Shown: positions 18,065 through 27,653, numbered from the stretch's first letter. The stretch: 64,000 nucleotides of DNA from JBDZVM01 sp040255675 (GCA_040255675.1 JBDZVM010000005.1:62001-126000); one strand, 5' to 3'. Made by a program: numbers and translations. Notes: generated by a model from the letters alone, not told the origin.

Positions 18065-19255
18065 TCAGCGGAAGGCGGCGGGCACGCCCGGTTGTTGCGG
18101 AGCATCGCCCTGCTGAATCATGGGCCCTCCGCCCGTGCCGGGTTTGCCTTGCGCGGCTTCCATGATGTGCTTTGCCGCTTTCGCCCCGAGACTCGCGGCG
18201 AACTGCTCTACCGGAGCCTTGTCAGCGCCGTACACGTAGACGCCGGAAAAGAAGTCGCCATCGAACTGGTACACCGCCGTCGTCCAGAGCGTTTGCTGCC
18301 CGCCGAGACCGTTGGTAGTGACGGCGAAAGTTAGCGTCACGTGGTCGGCGACCAAGCTTTTGATGATGGGCGCTTGCTCGATGTTGCTAACCGTTCCATC
18401 GCTTTCCTGGAAACTCGAAGGGCAAGCGGACACTGCCTTCTTCAGCTCGGCGAACGCTTGCTGGGCGCCGCCCGGCTGGTAGCGCACGAACTCGTTGCTG
18501 ACCTGTTGCGCGCCACCCTGATAGGTCACCTGCACACGCGCTTTTCGCGACGATTCCGTCGTGTAGTGGTAGTTGCAAAAATCTAGAGTGGCACCGAATT
18601 CGCCGTCCAGGCCTCTTCCGTTCGGGAACAGCGTCATGCGCGCGGCGCCGACGTCGGCCGGCGCCAGCAAATAATCGTCGAGAGGTCCGGCGGCGGCCGT
18701 GTTGCCGGACGGCGGCGTCGCGGACCCTTCGGACGGCGATGGTACTTGCGCCGAAGGCGACGGCTGCGGGCGAGCCGCCTGACTCGGCAGCGGCGACGAC
18801 GAGGATTGGCTGTGACTCGAGTGAGCGAAGAGCGCGACGCCGCTGCCGACCACCACCAAGACCAACACGACAACCGAGCTGATCACGAGTCGCGGTGATC
18901 GGCGCCGTCTCGCTGGCGACTCGACGTAATCGCCGTAGCCGCCGTAGGCGGTGTCGGGCGACGCCCAGACGTTTCCGGGCGGCGGAAATCCGGGCGGGCC
19001 GGTGTAGGGAAACGGCCCACCCGGCGATGGTGCCGCGTAAGTGGGCCCGGACGGCGATGGTGCCGCGTAAGTGGGCGCGGACGGCGGTGGGCCGTAGGCG
19101 GGCGGCGCCCAAGGCGATCGGTGCGGGAACTCGGGCGGGACGGCATCATGCGCAGGCGCGGCGTCCGGCCGCGGCGCAGGCTCATGCGGCGGCGGAACGA
19201 TCGGCTGGTCGGCCAGGGGTTCCCAGTGCCCGGCGGTCGAGTCGTCGTCGCTCAT
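18065..19255 (-). CDS. Proline-rich single-TM protein, function unknown
   Basis: 396 residues starting at ATG 19255. Residues 1-130 are Pro/Ser/Ala/Gly-rich with repeated APSPSGPTYA-type units and no hydrophobic segment; a single helix follows (LVISSVVVLVLVVVGSGVAL, about 133-157); then a Ser/Pro/Gln linker and a folded extracellular domain of about 200 residues (DDYLLAPADVGAARM to the C-terminus) with Cys pairs at FCNYHY and SACPSS. This is the layout of actinobacterial sensor-like lipid or ligand-binding proteins next to Ser/Thr kinases, but no kinase is present. I do not recognise a function. It ends a leftward unit six bases beyond korB. Confidence 0.8.
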   Translation of the reverse strand: MSDDDSTAGHWEPLADQPIVPPPHEPAPRPDAAPAHDAVPPEFPHRSPWAPPAYGPPPSAPTYAAPSPSGPTYAAPSPGGPFPYTGPPGFPPPGNVWASPDTAYGGYGDYVESPARRRRSPRLVISSVVVLVLVVVGSGVALFAHSSHSQSSSSPLPSQAARPQPSPSAQVPSPSEGSATPPSGNTAAAGPLDDYLLAPADVGAARMTLFPNGRGLDGEFGATLDFCNYHYTTESSRKARVQVTYQGGAQQVSNEFVRYQPGGAQQAFAELKKAVSACPSSFQESDGTVSNIEQAPIIKSLVADHVTLTFAVTTNGLGGQQTLWTTAVYQFDGDFFSGVYVYGADKAPVEQFAASLGAKAAKHIMEAAQGKPGTGGGPMIQQGDAPQQPGVPAAFR

Positions 19256-19260
19256 AGGCC

Positions 19261-20349
19261 TCAGGCGATCGTCCAGGTGTCGCCGCTGGACAGCAGCGCG
19301 GCGAGGTCGCCTTCGCCTTGTTTGGCGACCGCGGTGGAGAGTTGGTCGGCCATGAGGTCGTCGTAGGTTGACCGCTGGACGTCGCGGAAGATACCGATTG
19401 GCGTCATCGACAGGTCGGGTCGGGCGAGGCGTGACAGCGCGAACGCGAGCGTGGGGTCGGCGGCGTGCGTATCGTGCACGAGCACGCTTGGATCGTCGCC
19501 AGCGCATGGTTCGAGTGAACCGTCGGGGTTTCGGCGAATACCCCGCGTGGCGTCTTTCCCGAACGTGATGCGCTCGCCATGTTCGAGCCGAACCAAATAG
19601 TCGTCGCGGGTTTCGGGGGCCTTCAAGACCTCGAACGCGTTGTCGTTGAAAATGTTGCAGTTCTGGTAAATCTCGACGAGCGACGTGCCGCGATGCTCGG
19701 TGGCGGCCCGCAACACCGCGGTGAGGTGTTTGCGGTCGGAGTCGATCGTGCGAGCGACGAAGGTGGCCTCGGCGCCCAGAGCCAGCGAGATCGGATTGAA
19801 CGGGTAGTCGAGAGATCCCATCGGCGTCGACTTGGTGATTTTGCCGACTTCGGATGTTGGTGAGTACTGCCCCTTGGTGAGCCCGTAGATGCGGTTGTTG
19901 AAGAGCAGAATCGTGAGATTGATGTTGCGCCGCAGCGCATGAATGAGGTGGTTGCCGCCGATCGACAGGGCGTCGCCGTCGCCGGTGATGACGAATACCG
20001 CGAGGTCGGGGCGGGACGCCGCAAGGCCGGTCGCGATGGCCGGTGCCCTTCCGTGGATCGAGTGCATGCCGTAGGTGTCGAGGTAGTAGGGGAATCGCGA
20101 CGAACAGCCGATGCCGGATATGACGACGACGTTTTCCCGCCTGAGCCCTAGCTCTGGCAAGAAGCCTTGGAAGGCGGCGAGAATCGCGTAGTCGCCGCAG
20201 CCGGGGCACCAGCGCACTTCCTGGTCGGACTTGAATTCTTTCGCCGACTGCTTGGCGTCGGTCGTGGGCACGAGGTCGAAGCCGTGCCGATGGCCGTTCG
20301 CGCCGCCGGCGTGGCCGTTCGATGCGATGTTCTGGAGATCGGTACTCAC
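19261..20349 (-). CDS. korB: 2-oxoglutarate:ferredoxin oxidoreductase beta subunit
   Basis: Thiamine-diphosphate-binding subunit of a 2-oxoacid:ferredoxin oxidoreductase, converting 2-oxoglutarate to succinyl-CoA with ferredoxin as acceptor. 362 residues: WCPGCGDYAIL near the start (cluster/TPP region), GIGCSSRFPYYLDTYGMHSIHGR, and the TPP-binding GDGDALSIGGNHLIHALRRN through LFNNRIYGLTKGQYSPTS. The GTG start at 20349 overlaps the korA stop, so the two subunits are translationally coupled. Alternative substrates (pyruvate) cannot be excluded, but the two-subunit fused arrangement is typical of KorAB in actinobacteria. Confidence 0.93.
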   Translation of the reverse strand: MSTDLQNIASNGHAGGANGHRHGFDLVPTTDAKQSAKEFKSDQEVRWCPGCGDYAILAAFQGFLPELGLRRENVVVISGIGCSSRFPYYLDTYGMHSIHGRAPAIATGLAASRPDLAVFVITGDGDALSIGGNHLIHALRRNINLTILLFNNRIYGLTKGQYSPTSEVGKITKSTPMGSLDYPFNPISLALGAEATFVARTIDSDRKHLTAVLRAATEHRGTSLVEIYQNCNIFNDNAFEVLKAPETRDDYLVRLEHGERITFGKDATRGIRRNPDGSLEPCAGDDPSVLVHDTHAADPTLAFALSRLARPDLSMTPIGIFRDVQRSTYDDLMADQLSTAVAKQGEGDLAALLSSGDTWTIA

Positions 20350-22220
20350 GGCTTCTTCACGCTTTCAATTGTTTCGGCGATAACGGCGGCGAGTTCTGCT
20401 GCCTTGAACGGCATACCGGCGACCTTGTCGTAGCGGATCGCGTCGACCAGATATTTCGCGCGAATGAGGAGCGCGAGTTGGCCGAGGTTCATTTCGGGGA
20501 TGAGAACCTTCGAATACCGCGCGAGCACCTCGCCGGTGTTGGCCGGAAACGGGTTCAGGTGCCGCAGGTGAGCCTGCGCCACCGGCAATCCTTGTGCGCG
20601 CACCCGGCGGCACGCCGCGCCGATGGGGCCGTAGGTCGAGCCCCAGCCCAGCACGAGCACGGCGGCGTCTCCGCTCGGGTCGTCGATCTCCAGCGGCGGA
20701 ATGTCGTTGGCGATGCCCTCGATTTTCGCGTGCCGAAGCCGCACCATGAGGTCGTGGTTGTTCGGGTCGTAGGAGATATTGCCCGAACCGTTCGCTTTTT
20801 CCAGCCCGCCGACGCGGTGCTCGAGGCCGGGGGTGCCGGGTACGGCCCAGGCCCTCGCGAGGGTCTTCTCGTCGCGCACGTATGGCCAGAACTGCGCGGC
20901 GCCGTCGGCGGCCTCGTGGTTCGGCGCGGTAGCGAAATCGACGTGCAGGTCGGGCAGCGTCGTGACATCGGGCAAGAGCCACGGCTCTGACCCGTTCGCC
21001 AAATATCCGTCGGACAATACGAACACCGGCGTGCGGTATTTCGTCGCCAGCCGCGCCGCTTCGAGAGCGGCGGCAAAGCAGTCGGACGGCGATTGAGCCG
21101 CGACGATCGCTACTGGGGCTTCTCCGTTGCGGCCGAACATGGCCTGCAACAAGTCGGCTTGCTCGGTCTTGGTGGGCAACCCGGTCGAGGGACCACCGCG
21201 CTGGATGTCGCAGATCACCAGCGGCAGCTCCAGCATCACACCCAGGCCGATCGCTTCGCTCTTCAAAGCGACGCCCGGGCCGGAGGTCGTGGTCACGCCG
21301 AGCGCGCCGCCGAACGACGCGCCTAGCGCCGCTGTGACGCCCGCGATCTCGTCTTCGGCTTGGAAGGTGCGCACGCCGAACGCCTTGTGCTTCGACAACT
21401 CGTGCAAAATGTCGGACGCCGGCGTGATCGGATACGACCCCAAGAACAGCGGCAGGCCGGTAGCTTTCGAGGCGGCGATCAAGCCGTACGCCAAGGCCAA
21501 ATTTCCAGAGATATTGCGGTAGGTGCCCGGCCGCATCGCGGCCGGCTTCACCTCATACGAAACGGAAAACGCTTCGGTGGTTTCGCCAAAGTTGTAGCCG
21601 GCCTGAAACGCGGCGATATTCGCCTTGGCAATCTCCGGTGCCTTCGCGAACTTGCGCTCCAGAAACTCCAGCGTCGACTCGGTGGGGCGGTGATACATCC
21701 ACGACAGCAACCCGAGGGCGAACATATTCTTCGCTCGCTCGGCTTCTTTCTTCGACAGGTCGAAGTCTTTGAGCGCCTCGACAGTCATCGACGTGAGCGG
21801 TACGGCCGTGACCTTGTAGTTGGAAAGCGAGCCGTCTTCGAGCGGGCTAGCCGAATAGCCGACTCGCTGGCAGGCACGCGCGCCGAACTCGTCGGAATTG
21901 GCGATAATGTCGGCTCCTGCTGGCAACTCGGCGACATTCGCCTTCAGTGCCGCCGGGTTCATTGCCACCAATACATTAGGCGCGTCGCCCGGCGTCATGA
22001 TGTCGTGGTCGGCGAAATGCAGCTGGAACGAAGAAACGCCTGGCAGCGTGCCGGCTGGTGCGCGAATCTCCGCGGGAAAGTTCGGCAATGTCGAAAGATC
22101 GTTACCGAAAGCCGCCGTCTCTGAGGTGAAACGATCGCCGGTCAACTGCATGCCGTCGCCGGAGTCGCCGGCGAAACGGATGATGACGCGATCAACTTGC
22201 TGGACCTGCTTGCCGGACAC
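20346..22220 (-). CDS. korA: 2-oxoglutarate:ferredoxin oxidoreductase alpha subunit (gamma-alpha fusion)
   Basis: 624 residues, GTG start at 22220. The first ~190 residues are the gamma-type domain (RFAGDSGDGMQLTGDRF, FPAEIRAPAGTLPGVSSFQLHFAD); the remainder is the alpha/pyrimidine-binding domain with GSYPITPASDILHELS, FQAEDEIAGVTAALGASFGGA and TSGPGVALKSEAIGL. Such gamma-alpha fusion is the normal form of KorA in mycobacteria and relatives. Upstream lie 178 bp without a gene, which should carry the korAB promoter. Confidence 0.94.
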   Translation of the reverse strand: MSGKQVQQVDRVIIRFAGDSGDGMQLTGDRFTSETAAFGNDLSTLPNFPAEIRAPAGTLPGVSSFQLHFADHDIMTPGDAPNVLVAMNPAALKANVAELPAGADIIANSDEFGARACQRVGYSASPLEDGSLSNYKVTAVPLTSMTVEALKDFDLSKKEAERAKNMFALGLLSWMYHRPTESTLEFLERKFAKAPEIAKANIAAFQAGYNFGETTEAFSVSYEVKPAAMRPGTYRNISGNLALAYGLIAASKATGLPLFLGSYPITPASDILHELSKHKAFGVRTFQAEDEIAGVTAALGASFGGALGVTTTSGPGVALKSEAIGLGVMLELPLVICDIQRGGPSTGLPTKTEQADLLQAMFGRNGEAPVAIVAAQSPSDCFAAALEAARLATKYRTPVFVLSDGYLANGSEPWLLPDVTTLPDLHVDFATAPNHEAADGAAQFWPYVRDEKTLARAWAVPGTPGLEHRVGGLEKANGSGNISYDPNNHDLMVRLRHAKIEGIANDIPPLEIDDPSGDAAVLVLGWGSTYGPIGAACRRVRAQGLPVAQAHLRHLNPFPANTGEVLARYSKVLIPEMNLGQLALLIRAKYLVDAIRYDKVAGMPFKAAELAAVIAETIESVKKP

Positions 22221-22398
22221 CGGGTCTCGAACCTCCTGCCGAGAACGCCGACGTGGTAGACCGCCTGCTCGGGGCGAACATGGTCTTCACGGTCTGCGGA
22301 TAGCCGCCGGCGCGAGTCAATGTTACGGCTTGTCACATTCGCGTCGAAGCCCGCAGCGGCGTTGTTCGCGACACTTTCGCGGTCGCGGTAGCTGGTCG

Positions 22399-23259
22399 TC
22401 AGCCGTGCCGGTCGGCGGGCAGGGCGGCGCGGACTCCGCCGCGAGCGGCCGGCGCTCGTTCGGGCTCCGACTCGCTGAGCGCGAGCGCAAGGGCGCCACC
22501 AAGAGCGAGCACGAACCCGATCGCGGTCGGTGCTTCGAAGTCAGCTCGCGTCGAGTCGCCGAGCACGGTCAGCCCGACGGCGGAGGCCGCCACAGTTTGC
22601 ACGCCGAAGAGCGCCGCCGTCGCGACGGTCACCGCCGTCCGTTGCAGGGCCGCCGCGAAGAACATCATGCCGCCGATGCCGAACGCGACCAGCGCGTATG
22701 AGGCGGGCGCGGTGACGACGGCCCGCAAAGAATGGGCGTTCGACAATACGCGCGAGCCGACGCTGGTGCCCGCGAAAGCCAGCCCCGAGACCGCCGCCAG
22801 CACGCCGCCCGCCCTGCCGCCGCTCGCGCGCACGAGCAGAAGTCCGCCTGCCGCGATCGGCGCCGCGGAAAGCAGCAGCACCCACTGGCCCCATTGGTCG
22901 AGGGCGGTCGCGGCCTCCGGCTTGGCGCCCGCCGCGAGCAGCACGAGCCCGCCTCCGAGCCCGAGCAGCGCCCACATGTCGCGCCGGTGCAAGACGGTGC
23001 CGAGCACGCGCCGTCCGACCAGGGCTGTGACGCCGACGCTGGACGCCGCGGCACAGTTCACCAGGAACAGCGGCAGCCAGTGCAGCGCCCCGACGGTGCA
23101 GCCGAAGCCGACCGCGTCGAGCCCGGTGCCGCCGAGGTAGAGCGGCGAGACGACGAGCCGGGCGACGTTCTCGCCGCGCCGCGCCGCGACGGCTTGCAGC
23201 ACGGAGGCGACGCCCGTGGTGAGCGCGGCGCCGAACGCGAGGAGCAAGCCGACGAGCAT
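22399..23259 (-). CDS. Multi-TM transporter-like membrane protein (DMT type)
   Basis: 286 residues with about nine hydrophobic helices, beginning LLAFGAALTTGVASVLQAVAARRG and ending with a short charged tail. The overall pattern (helix repeats rich in Gly/Ala and a C-terminal VGLTVLGD region) fits the drug/metabolite transporter superfamily seen widely in actinobacteria. No substrate can be suggested. It is separated from yajQ by 27 bp in the same direction and could be co-transcribed with it. Confidence 0.75.
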   Translation of the reverse strand: MLVGLLLAFGAALTTGVASVLQAVAARRGENVARLVVSPLYLGGTGLDAVGFGCTVGALHWLPLFLVNCAAASSVGVTALVGRRVLGTVLHRRDMWALLGLGGGLVLLAAGAKPEAATALDQWGQWVLLLSAAPIAAGGLLLVRASGGRAGGVLAAVSGLAFAGTSVGSRVLSNAHSLRAVVTAPASYALVAFGIGGMMFFAAALQRTAVTVATAALFGVQTVAASAVGLTVLGDSTRADFEAPTAIGFVLALGGALALALSESEPERAPAARGGVRAALPADRHG

Positions 23260-23286
23260 CAGCGCGGCCCCGTGGTTGTCGGTGAA

Positions 23287-23778
23287 TCAGCGGTAGTTGG
23301 TGAATTGCAGGGCGACGTCGAGATCCTTGCCCTTCAGCAAGGTGATGACGTCTTGCAGGTCGTCCTTCTTCTTACCCGAGACACGAAGCTGGTCGCCCTG
23401 AATTTGCGCTTGTACGCCCTTCGGGCCTTCGTCGCGGATGATTTTGGCGATCTTCTTCGCGTCGTCCTGGCTGATGCCTTGCTTCACGGACGACGAAAGC
23501 CGGAACTCCTTGCCGGACGCCTTGGGCTCGCCGGCGTCGAGCGATTTCAGCGAGATGCCTCGCTTGATCAACTTCTCCTGGAACACGTCGAGCACCGCCT
23601 TCGCGCGCTCTTCGCTGTTGGCTTTGATTTCGACTCCGGATTCGCCGGACCAGGCGATCGAGGCGTCGACGCCCTTGAAGTCGTAGCGCTGCGAAATCTC
23701 CTTCGCGGCCTGGTTCAAGGCGTTGTCGACCTCCTGACGATCGACCTTGCTCACGATGTCGAAGGACGAGTCGGCCAC
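23287..23778 (-). CDS. yajQ: YajQ family nucleotide-binding protein
   Basis: 163 residues, the full family length, from MADSSFDIVSKVD to QFTNYR. Typical sequence includes NQAAKEISQRYDFKG, a GISLKSLDAGEPKASGKEFR-like region and KKIAKIIRDEG. Some YajQ homologues bind cyclic di-GMP and others bind RNA or nucleotides; which applies here is not visible. Its start lies 50 bp from a divergent tRNA-Tyr gene. Confidence 0.95.
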   Translation of the reverse strand: MADSSFDIVSKVDRQEVDNALNQAAKEISQRYDFKGVDASIAWSGESGVEIKANSEERAKAVLDVFQEKLIKRGISLKSLDAGEPKASGKEFRLSSSVKQGISQDDAKKIAKIIRDEGPKGVQAQIQGDQLRVSGKKKDDLQDVITLLKGKDLDVALQFTNYR

Positions 23779-23828
23779 CGCTAACCTCCTGCGTTATCCT
23801 GTGTCCCGCTGCCCGATCGGGTAGCGAC

Positions 23829-23910
23829 GGCAGGTTGCCCGAGCGGCCAAAGGGAGCGGTCTGTAAAACCGTCGGCTCAGCCTACGATGGTTCGAATCCA
23901 TCACCTGCCA
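23829..23910 (+). tRNA. tRNA-Tyr (GTA)
   Basis: Class II tRNA of 82 bases with acceptor arms GGCAGGT / ACCTGCC, anticodon loop CTGTAAA (anticodon GTA), a long variable arm and the T-loop GGTTCGAATCC. Discriminator A at 23910. Confidence 0.96.
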
Positions 23911-23969
23911 CCCCATCTGACCACCGGGCGCACCGCATGTGTGCCCGGTGGCGTGTTAAGGCCCTGCTT

Positions 23970-26954
23970 CTACAGCGGGGTGGCCTCGCAGCCGCTCGTC
24001 GCGCAGACGCCGTTGTCCCACACGTCGTCGAGGCCGGCGAGTGTCGGATCGCCGCCGACCAGCCGCAAGCCGTCGAGCACCACGACCGGGGCTTGCGGCG
24101 CGCTGGTCGGCGCCGGGTTCGGGGCCGCGGGTGGTGGCGTCGCTGTCGGGTTCGCGGTCGGGCTGGTCGGCGTGCCGGCCGTCGAGCGTGACACCGGGCT
24201 CGACGCGGGGCTGGGCGCCGTCGAGGCCGATGCGCCGCCACCTGATGGGCCGTTGGAGGTGCCGACTGGCGTGCCGCCCGAAGTGCCGCTGGGCGGCGAC
24301 GTTTCGCTTGCCGTACCGCCCGGACCAGCCGGCGACGAACCGCCGCCCGGTTGTGGTTTCCACCCCGCCTGCGCATAGGTGAGGGCGCCAGGCAAGACGA
24401 CGCCGATGTCGCTCGCCACGTCGAAGACCGCCACGTCGTAGCTTCCGGCCACCGCGCGCGGTGCGAAGAAGATGAGGTAGCTGGTGGTGTTGCCTGCCAT
24501 CACGGCCGCGGGCTGTCCGCCCACGAGTACCGCGACGTACATCGGCAAGCGACTCCCCGTGATCATGACCATCGCGCCACCGTCTGTCGAGACCGTCGCC
24601 GGCGTGAGGCCGGTGATCTCGAACGGGTCGGTGCCGGCGTAGGCACGTGAGTCGTTCGTCGGCTGATTGGGGGACGGCGACCCGTGCGGGGACGCCGACC
24701 CCGCGGCCGGGCCTGACGTCGGTGACCAGGCGGGCCCCGAGGTCGCATTCGGCGAGGTCGCGATCGCCGAAGACGTGGCGCCGCCTGAACCAGATCCGCC
24801 GGACGACGTGCCGCGGGTGGCCGTGGGTGCCACGCTGACGGCCGCCCCGCCGCCCGTGCGCCCCGCGCCGGACGACGGTGATGCCGTTTGCCCCGACGAG
24901 GCGGTTGGCCCAAGCCTCGCCGATGCCGTCGCGGATGCTGACGGCTTCGACGCCGGCCCAGTCGACGCGCCGCCGGGTTGCGTCGTCCGGGCCGGACTCG
25001 AGCCGGAGGCGGTCGGGCCGGCAGTGCTCGACCCAGACCCGCCGCTCGACCGACCGCTCGGTTGCGCGCTTTCGGCAGGGCCGGAGGAGCCGGCCGAATT
25101 TCCGACGGTGAAGATCGCGGCGGCTGGCCGTCCGACCGGCGTCCCGCGCGCCGACAGTTGCACGATCCAGGCGTACAGGCCATCGGGTAGGCGCACCGAC
25201 GGCGACAGTTCGATGCCCGAGGCGACACTGCCGGTGACCGCGATCGCGATGCTTCCGCTGTCGTCGGTGGTGTAAGCCTGGCCGGCTACCGTGACGCGCG
25301 CGCCGGAGACGGCGTAGGTGGCGCCCCGGTAGCGGGTCGCGAGCCGCAGCGTCACCCCGTACGGCCCGGACGGCGCTTCACCCGCGATCGTCACCGTCGG
25401 CTCGACGCTGGCTCCGCTTGCCAAAGCGCCGAGGCCGGTCACGTGATAGTGCACGCCGCTGACCAAATTCCCGACGTCAAGCACGCCAGCGTGCACGCCT
25501 TTTCCGGCCAGCGAAGGCACGGGGGTGAGCGCGGCAAGCAGCCGATCCCGGATCTGTTCGGGTGTCGCGGAGGCGTCCGCGGATTTCTCCAGGGCGATCG
25601 CCGCGGCCACCAAAGGTGAAGAAAGCGACGTGCCCGACATCAACACGTACGAGCCATCGTTGCCGGTCGTCGCGATGTTCACCCCAGGGGCGAACAAATC
25701 GACGGAATTCGCGCCGTAGTTGGAAAAGCTCGCCAAATTGTCGTTCGCGTCGGTGGCGCCGACGGTCAGCACATAAGGGTCGTCGAGCGATGCCGGGTAC
25801 ATGGGCGACGTGTCGATATCGGCCGAAGAATTGCCCGCCGCCGCGACCACCAGCACGCCGTGCGCCCCGGCGTAGTCGACGGCGGCCTTGAACCGCGAAA
25901 CCGTGTACGGATCGGCGGGCCCGCCAAACGAGCAGTTGATGACTGTCGCGCCGTGGTCGACCGCGTAGTACATCGCGACGATCGCCAGATTCATGTCCAC
26001 GCTGTGCCCGGCGCCGATCACGAGCGGCATCAGCTTGGCACCCGGAGCCTCTCCAGCGATGCCGATGCCGTTGTTCGCCGTGGCGACGATCGAGCCGGCC
26101 ACTCCGGTTCCGTGCACGTTGTCGCCGGCGTTCGTCACGTCGGCGTTGTCGCGGTAAAAGTTCCAGCCGTGGCAGTCGCCGGCGTGCCCGTCGCCGTCCG
26201 TGTCGGCGCTACCGCACGTCTCGTTCGGATTGGTCCAAAGGGCCGCCGCCAGGTCGGGCACGTTCGCCATGCCGGAGTCGAGGTCAGCGATGACCGCGCC
26301 GCCGCCGGTGGTGACCGGCCACGCGGCAAGCGCGTTGATGTCGTCGCCCGCGGTTGCCGTTTGCTGGTAAGCCCAACCGGTGTTCTTCAAGAACCACTCG
26401 TAGCCGAAGTACGGGTCGTTCGGCGCCGGCGCTTCGGTCGTGAAGAACTGGCCGGTCGGGGAGACGGTCACTTTCTTGACCGAAGGCAAGGCCTCGATTT
26501 CGGCGGCCGAGAGCTTTGTGGCGACCAGCACAGCGCCGTCCGGCAGACGTTGTGCCGAGTCGACGCCAGGTGTCGCCTCGATGGCCTCGAGCGGGTCGAG
26601 TGCTGAGGCCCGTTGGCCGACCGGGATCGACCGCCCGTCGGCGACGTACACCGGCGAACCGTCGCCGTCGCGTTCCAGCACGCCGGCCGTGCCGTATCGG
26701 GCTTGCGCAGCTTCGAGCGCGGCGACGTCGAGTTGGTCACCGGACGGCGGTGAAGCGGTCGCGGACGTGCGGTCGGCAAGCTGGACGACGAACCGGTTCA
26801 GGCCGTCGCCGTTGCCGGCGAGCTGCCAGCTGTTGAGGGTCGGCGGGGCGGGGGGCCGGTTCGGTGACGACCGCAAAGCGGTCGTCGTCGTCACCGTAAG
26901 GGTGGCAAAGGCGGCGATGATCGCGACGGTCGCGTGACGCCGACTGATCCGCAT
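23970..26954 (-). CDS. Secreted subtilisin-like serine protease (S8) with IPT/TIG domain
   Basis: 994-residue extracellular protease. The N-terminus has an Arg-containing signal peptide with a hydrophobic core (VAIIAAFATLTVTTTTAL). A propeptide-like region precedes the S8 domain (about 180-480), whose triad is Asp226 in ADLDSG, His281 in NVHGTGVAGS and Ser443 in SGTSLSSP, with oxyanion Asn375 in AAGNS. Residues 247-261 form a Cys-flanked DTDGDGHAGD loop, resembling a calcium site. A Ser/Gly/Thr/Pro-rich linker (about 640-780) leads to an IPT/TIG-like beta domain (FEITGLTPATVSTDGG) and another low-complexity segment. No cell-wall sorting motif is visible. Substrate unknown. Confidence 0.92.
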   Translation of the reverse strand: MRISRRHATVAIIAAFATLTVTTTTALRSSPNRPPAPPTLNSWQLAGNGDGLNRFVVQLADRTSATASPPSGDQLDVAALEAAQARYGTAGVLERDGDGSPVYVADGRSIPVGQRASALDPLEAIEATPGVDSAQRLPDGAVLVATKLSAAEIEALPSVKKVTVSPTGQFFTTEAPAPNDPYFGYEWFLKNTGWAYQQTATAGDDINALAAWPVTTGGGAVIADLDSGMANVPDLAAALWTNPNETCGSADTDGDGHAGDCHGWNFYRDNADVTNAGDNVHGTGVAGSIVATANNGIGIAGEAPGAKLMPLVIGAGHSVDMNLAIVAMYYAVDHGATVINCSFGGPADPYTVSRFKAAVDYAGAHGVLVVAAAGNSSADIDTSPMYPASLDDPYVLTVGATDANDNLASFSNYGANSVDLFAPGVNIATTGNDGSYVLMSGTSLSSPLVAAAIALEKSADASATPEQIRDRLLAALTPVPSLAGKGVHAGVLDVGNLVSGVHYHVTGLGALASGASVEPTVTIAGEAPSGPYGVTLRLATRYRGATYAVSGARVTVAGQAYTTDDSGSIAIAVTGSVASGIELSPSVRLPDGLYAWIVQLSARGTPVGRPAAAIFTVGNSAGSSGPAESAQPSGRSSGGSGSSTAGPTASGSSPARTTQPGGASTGPASKPSASATASARLGPTASSGQTASPSSGAGRTGGGAAVSVAPTATRGTSSGGSGSGGATSSAIATSPNATSGPAWSPTSGPAAGSASPHGSPSPNQPTNDSRAYAGTDPFEITGLTPATVSTDGGAMVMITGSRLPMYVAVLVGGQPAAVMAGNTTSYLIFFAPRAVAGSYDVAVFDVASDIGVVLPGALTYAQAGWKPQPGGGSSPAGPGGTASETSPPSGTSGGTPVGTSNGPSGGGASASTAPSPASSPVSRSTAGTPTSPTANPTATPPPAAPNPAPTSAPQAPVVVLDGLRLVGGDPTLAGLDDVWDNGVCATSGCEATPL

Positions 26955-27212
26955 GGATCGGCAGCCCTTCCCTGGGACGCGGAACTCAGGCGACTCCTTC
27001 GCCCAAGGGACGAACGGCCGAGGCGCCGGACGTCGTCCAGTTCAATGATCGGCGGGCGTGCGGCCGCGACCGTGCACCCATCTGGTCGCGAGCGTGCGCC
27101 CATCTGGTCCAAGCGGCGAGCGGATCCGCGGGAGAGTATCCGGCTTGGCGATTCCCGGTGCGTGCCGTGTAGAGTTGCGGCTCGCGTCACCATCGCGTGA
27201 TCGGTGAGCGCT

Positions 27213-27285
27213 GCCCCCTTAGCTCAGTCGGCAGAGCGTCTCCATGGTAAGGAGAAGGTCTACGGTTCGATTCCGTAAGGGGGCT
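27213..27285 (+). tRNA. tRNA-Thr (GGT)
   Basis: 73-base cloverleaf: acceptor GCCCCCT / AGGGGGC, D-arm AGCTCAGTCGGCAGAGC, anticodon loop ATGGTAA (anticodon GGT), T-loop GGTTCGATTCC, discriminator T. Followed nine bases later by tRNA-Met, the usual actinobacterial pair upstream of rpmG. Confidence 0.96.
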
Positions 27286-27294
27286 CTCGCCCAG

Positions 27295-27368
27295 GGCGGA
27301 GTAGCTCAGCCTGGCAGAGCAAGCGGCTCATAATCGCTGTGTCACGGGTTCAAATCCCGTCTCCGCTA
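27295..27368 (+). tRNA. tRNA-Met (CAT), elongator
   Basis: 74-base cloverleaf with acceptor GGCGGAG / CTCCGCT (first pair G-U), anticodon loop CTCATAA (CAT), T-loop GGTTCAAATCC and discriminator A. Lacks the initiator-type features (three G-C pairs closing the anticodon loop), so it is elongator Met; a tRNA-Ile2 (lysidine-modified CAT) cannot be fully excluded, but the synteny with tRNA-Thr and rpmG supports Met. Confidence 0.92.
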
Positions 27369-27485
27369 CGTCTACGCCCCAGCGGTTCTTGGGGCCGACC
27401 GGTTCTGATTTCCGACCGCTCGCACGAGTCGGTTATCCTGGCTTGTCCGCTGTATCAACCCAAGCTTGCAGGAAGGCACTCGACC

Positions 27486-27653
27486 GTGGCTGCCAAGAGC
27501 GATGTCCGACCGAAGATCACTCTTGCGTGCCAGGAGTGCAAGCACCGCAACTACATCACGAAGAAGAACCGGCGCAACGACCCCGACCGGCTCGAGGTCA
27601 AGAAGTTCTGCCCGAACTGCAACAAGCATCAGGTGCACCGCGAGACCCGCTGA
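27486..27653 (+). CDS. rpmG: 50S ribosomal protein L33
   Basis: 55 residues (GTG start preceded by AGGAAGG at about 27470). The zinc-ribbon form is visible: two CxxC pairs, CQEC and CPNC, so this is the Cys-containing (C+) L33 type. It follows the tRNA-Thr/tRNA-Met pair and precedes the hadAB-like genes, as in mycobacteria and many related actinobacteria. Confidence 0.97.
   Translation: MAAKSDVRPKITLACQECKHRNYITKKNRRNDPDRLEVKKFCPNCNKHQVHRETR

Noticed and set aside
18065..20209. 714-residue minus-strand frame covering the proline-rich protein and part of korB
   Set aside because: The upstream part is a shifted frame within korB. The real gene starts at ATG 19255, where the MSDDDS sequence begins and the Pro-rich composition sets in.
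27295..27368. CAT-anticodon tRNA as initiator tRNA
   Set aside because: The anticodon stem lacks the three consecutive G-C pairs of initiators and the first acceptor pair is G-U, so elongator Met fits better.
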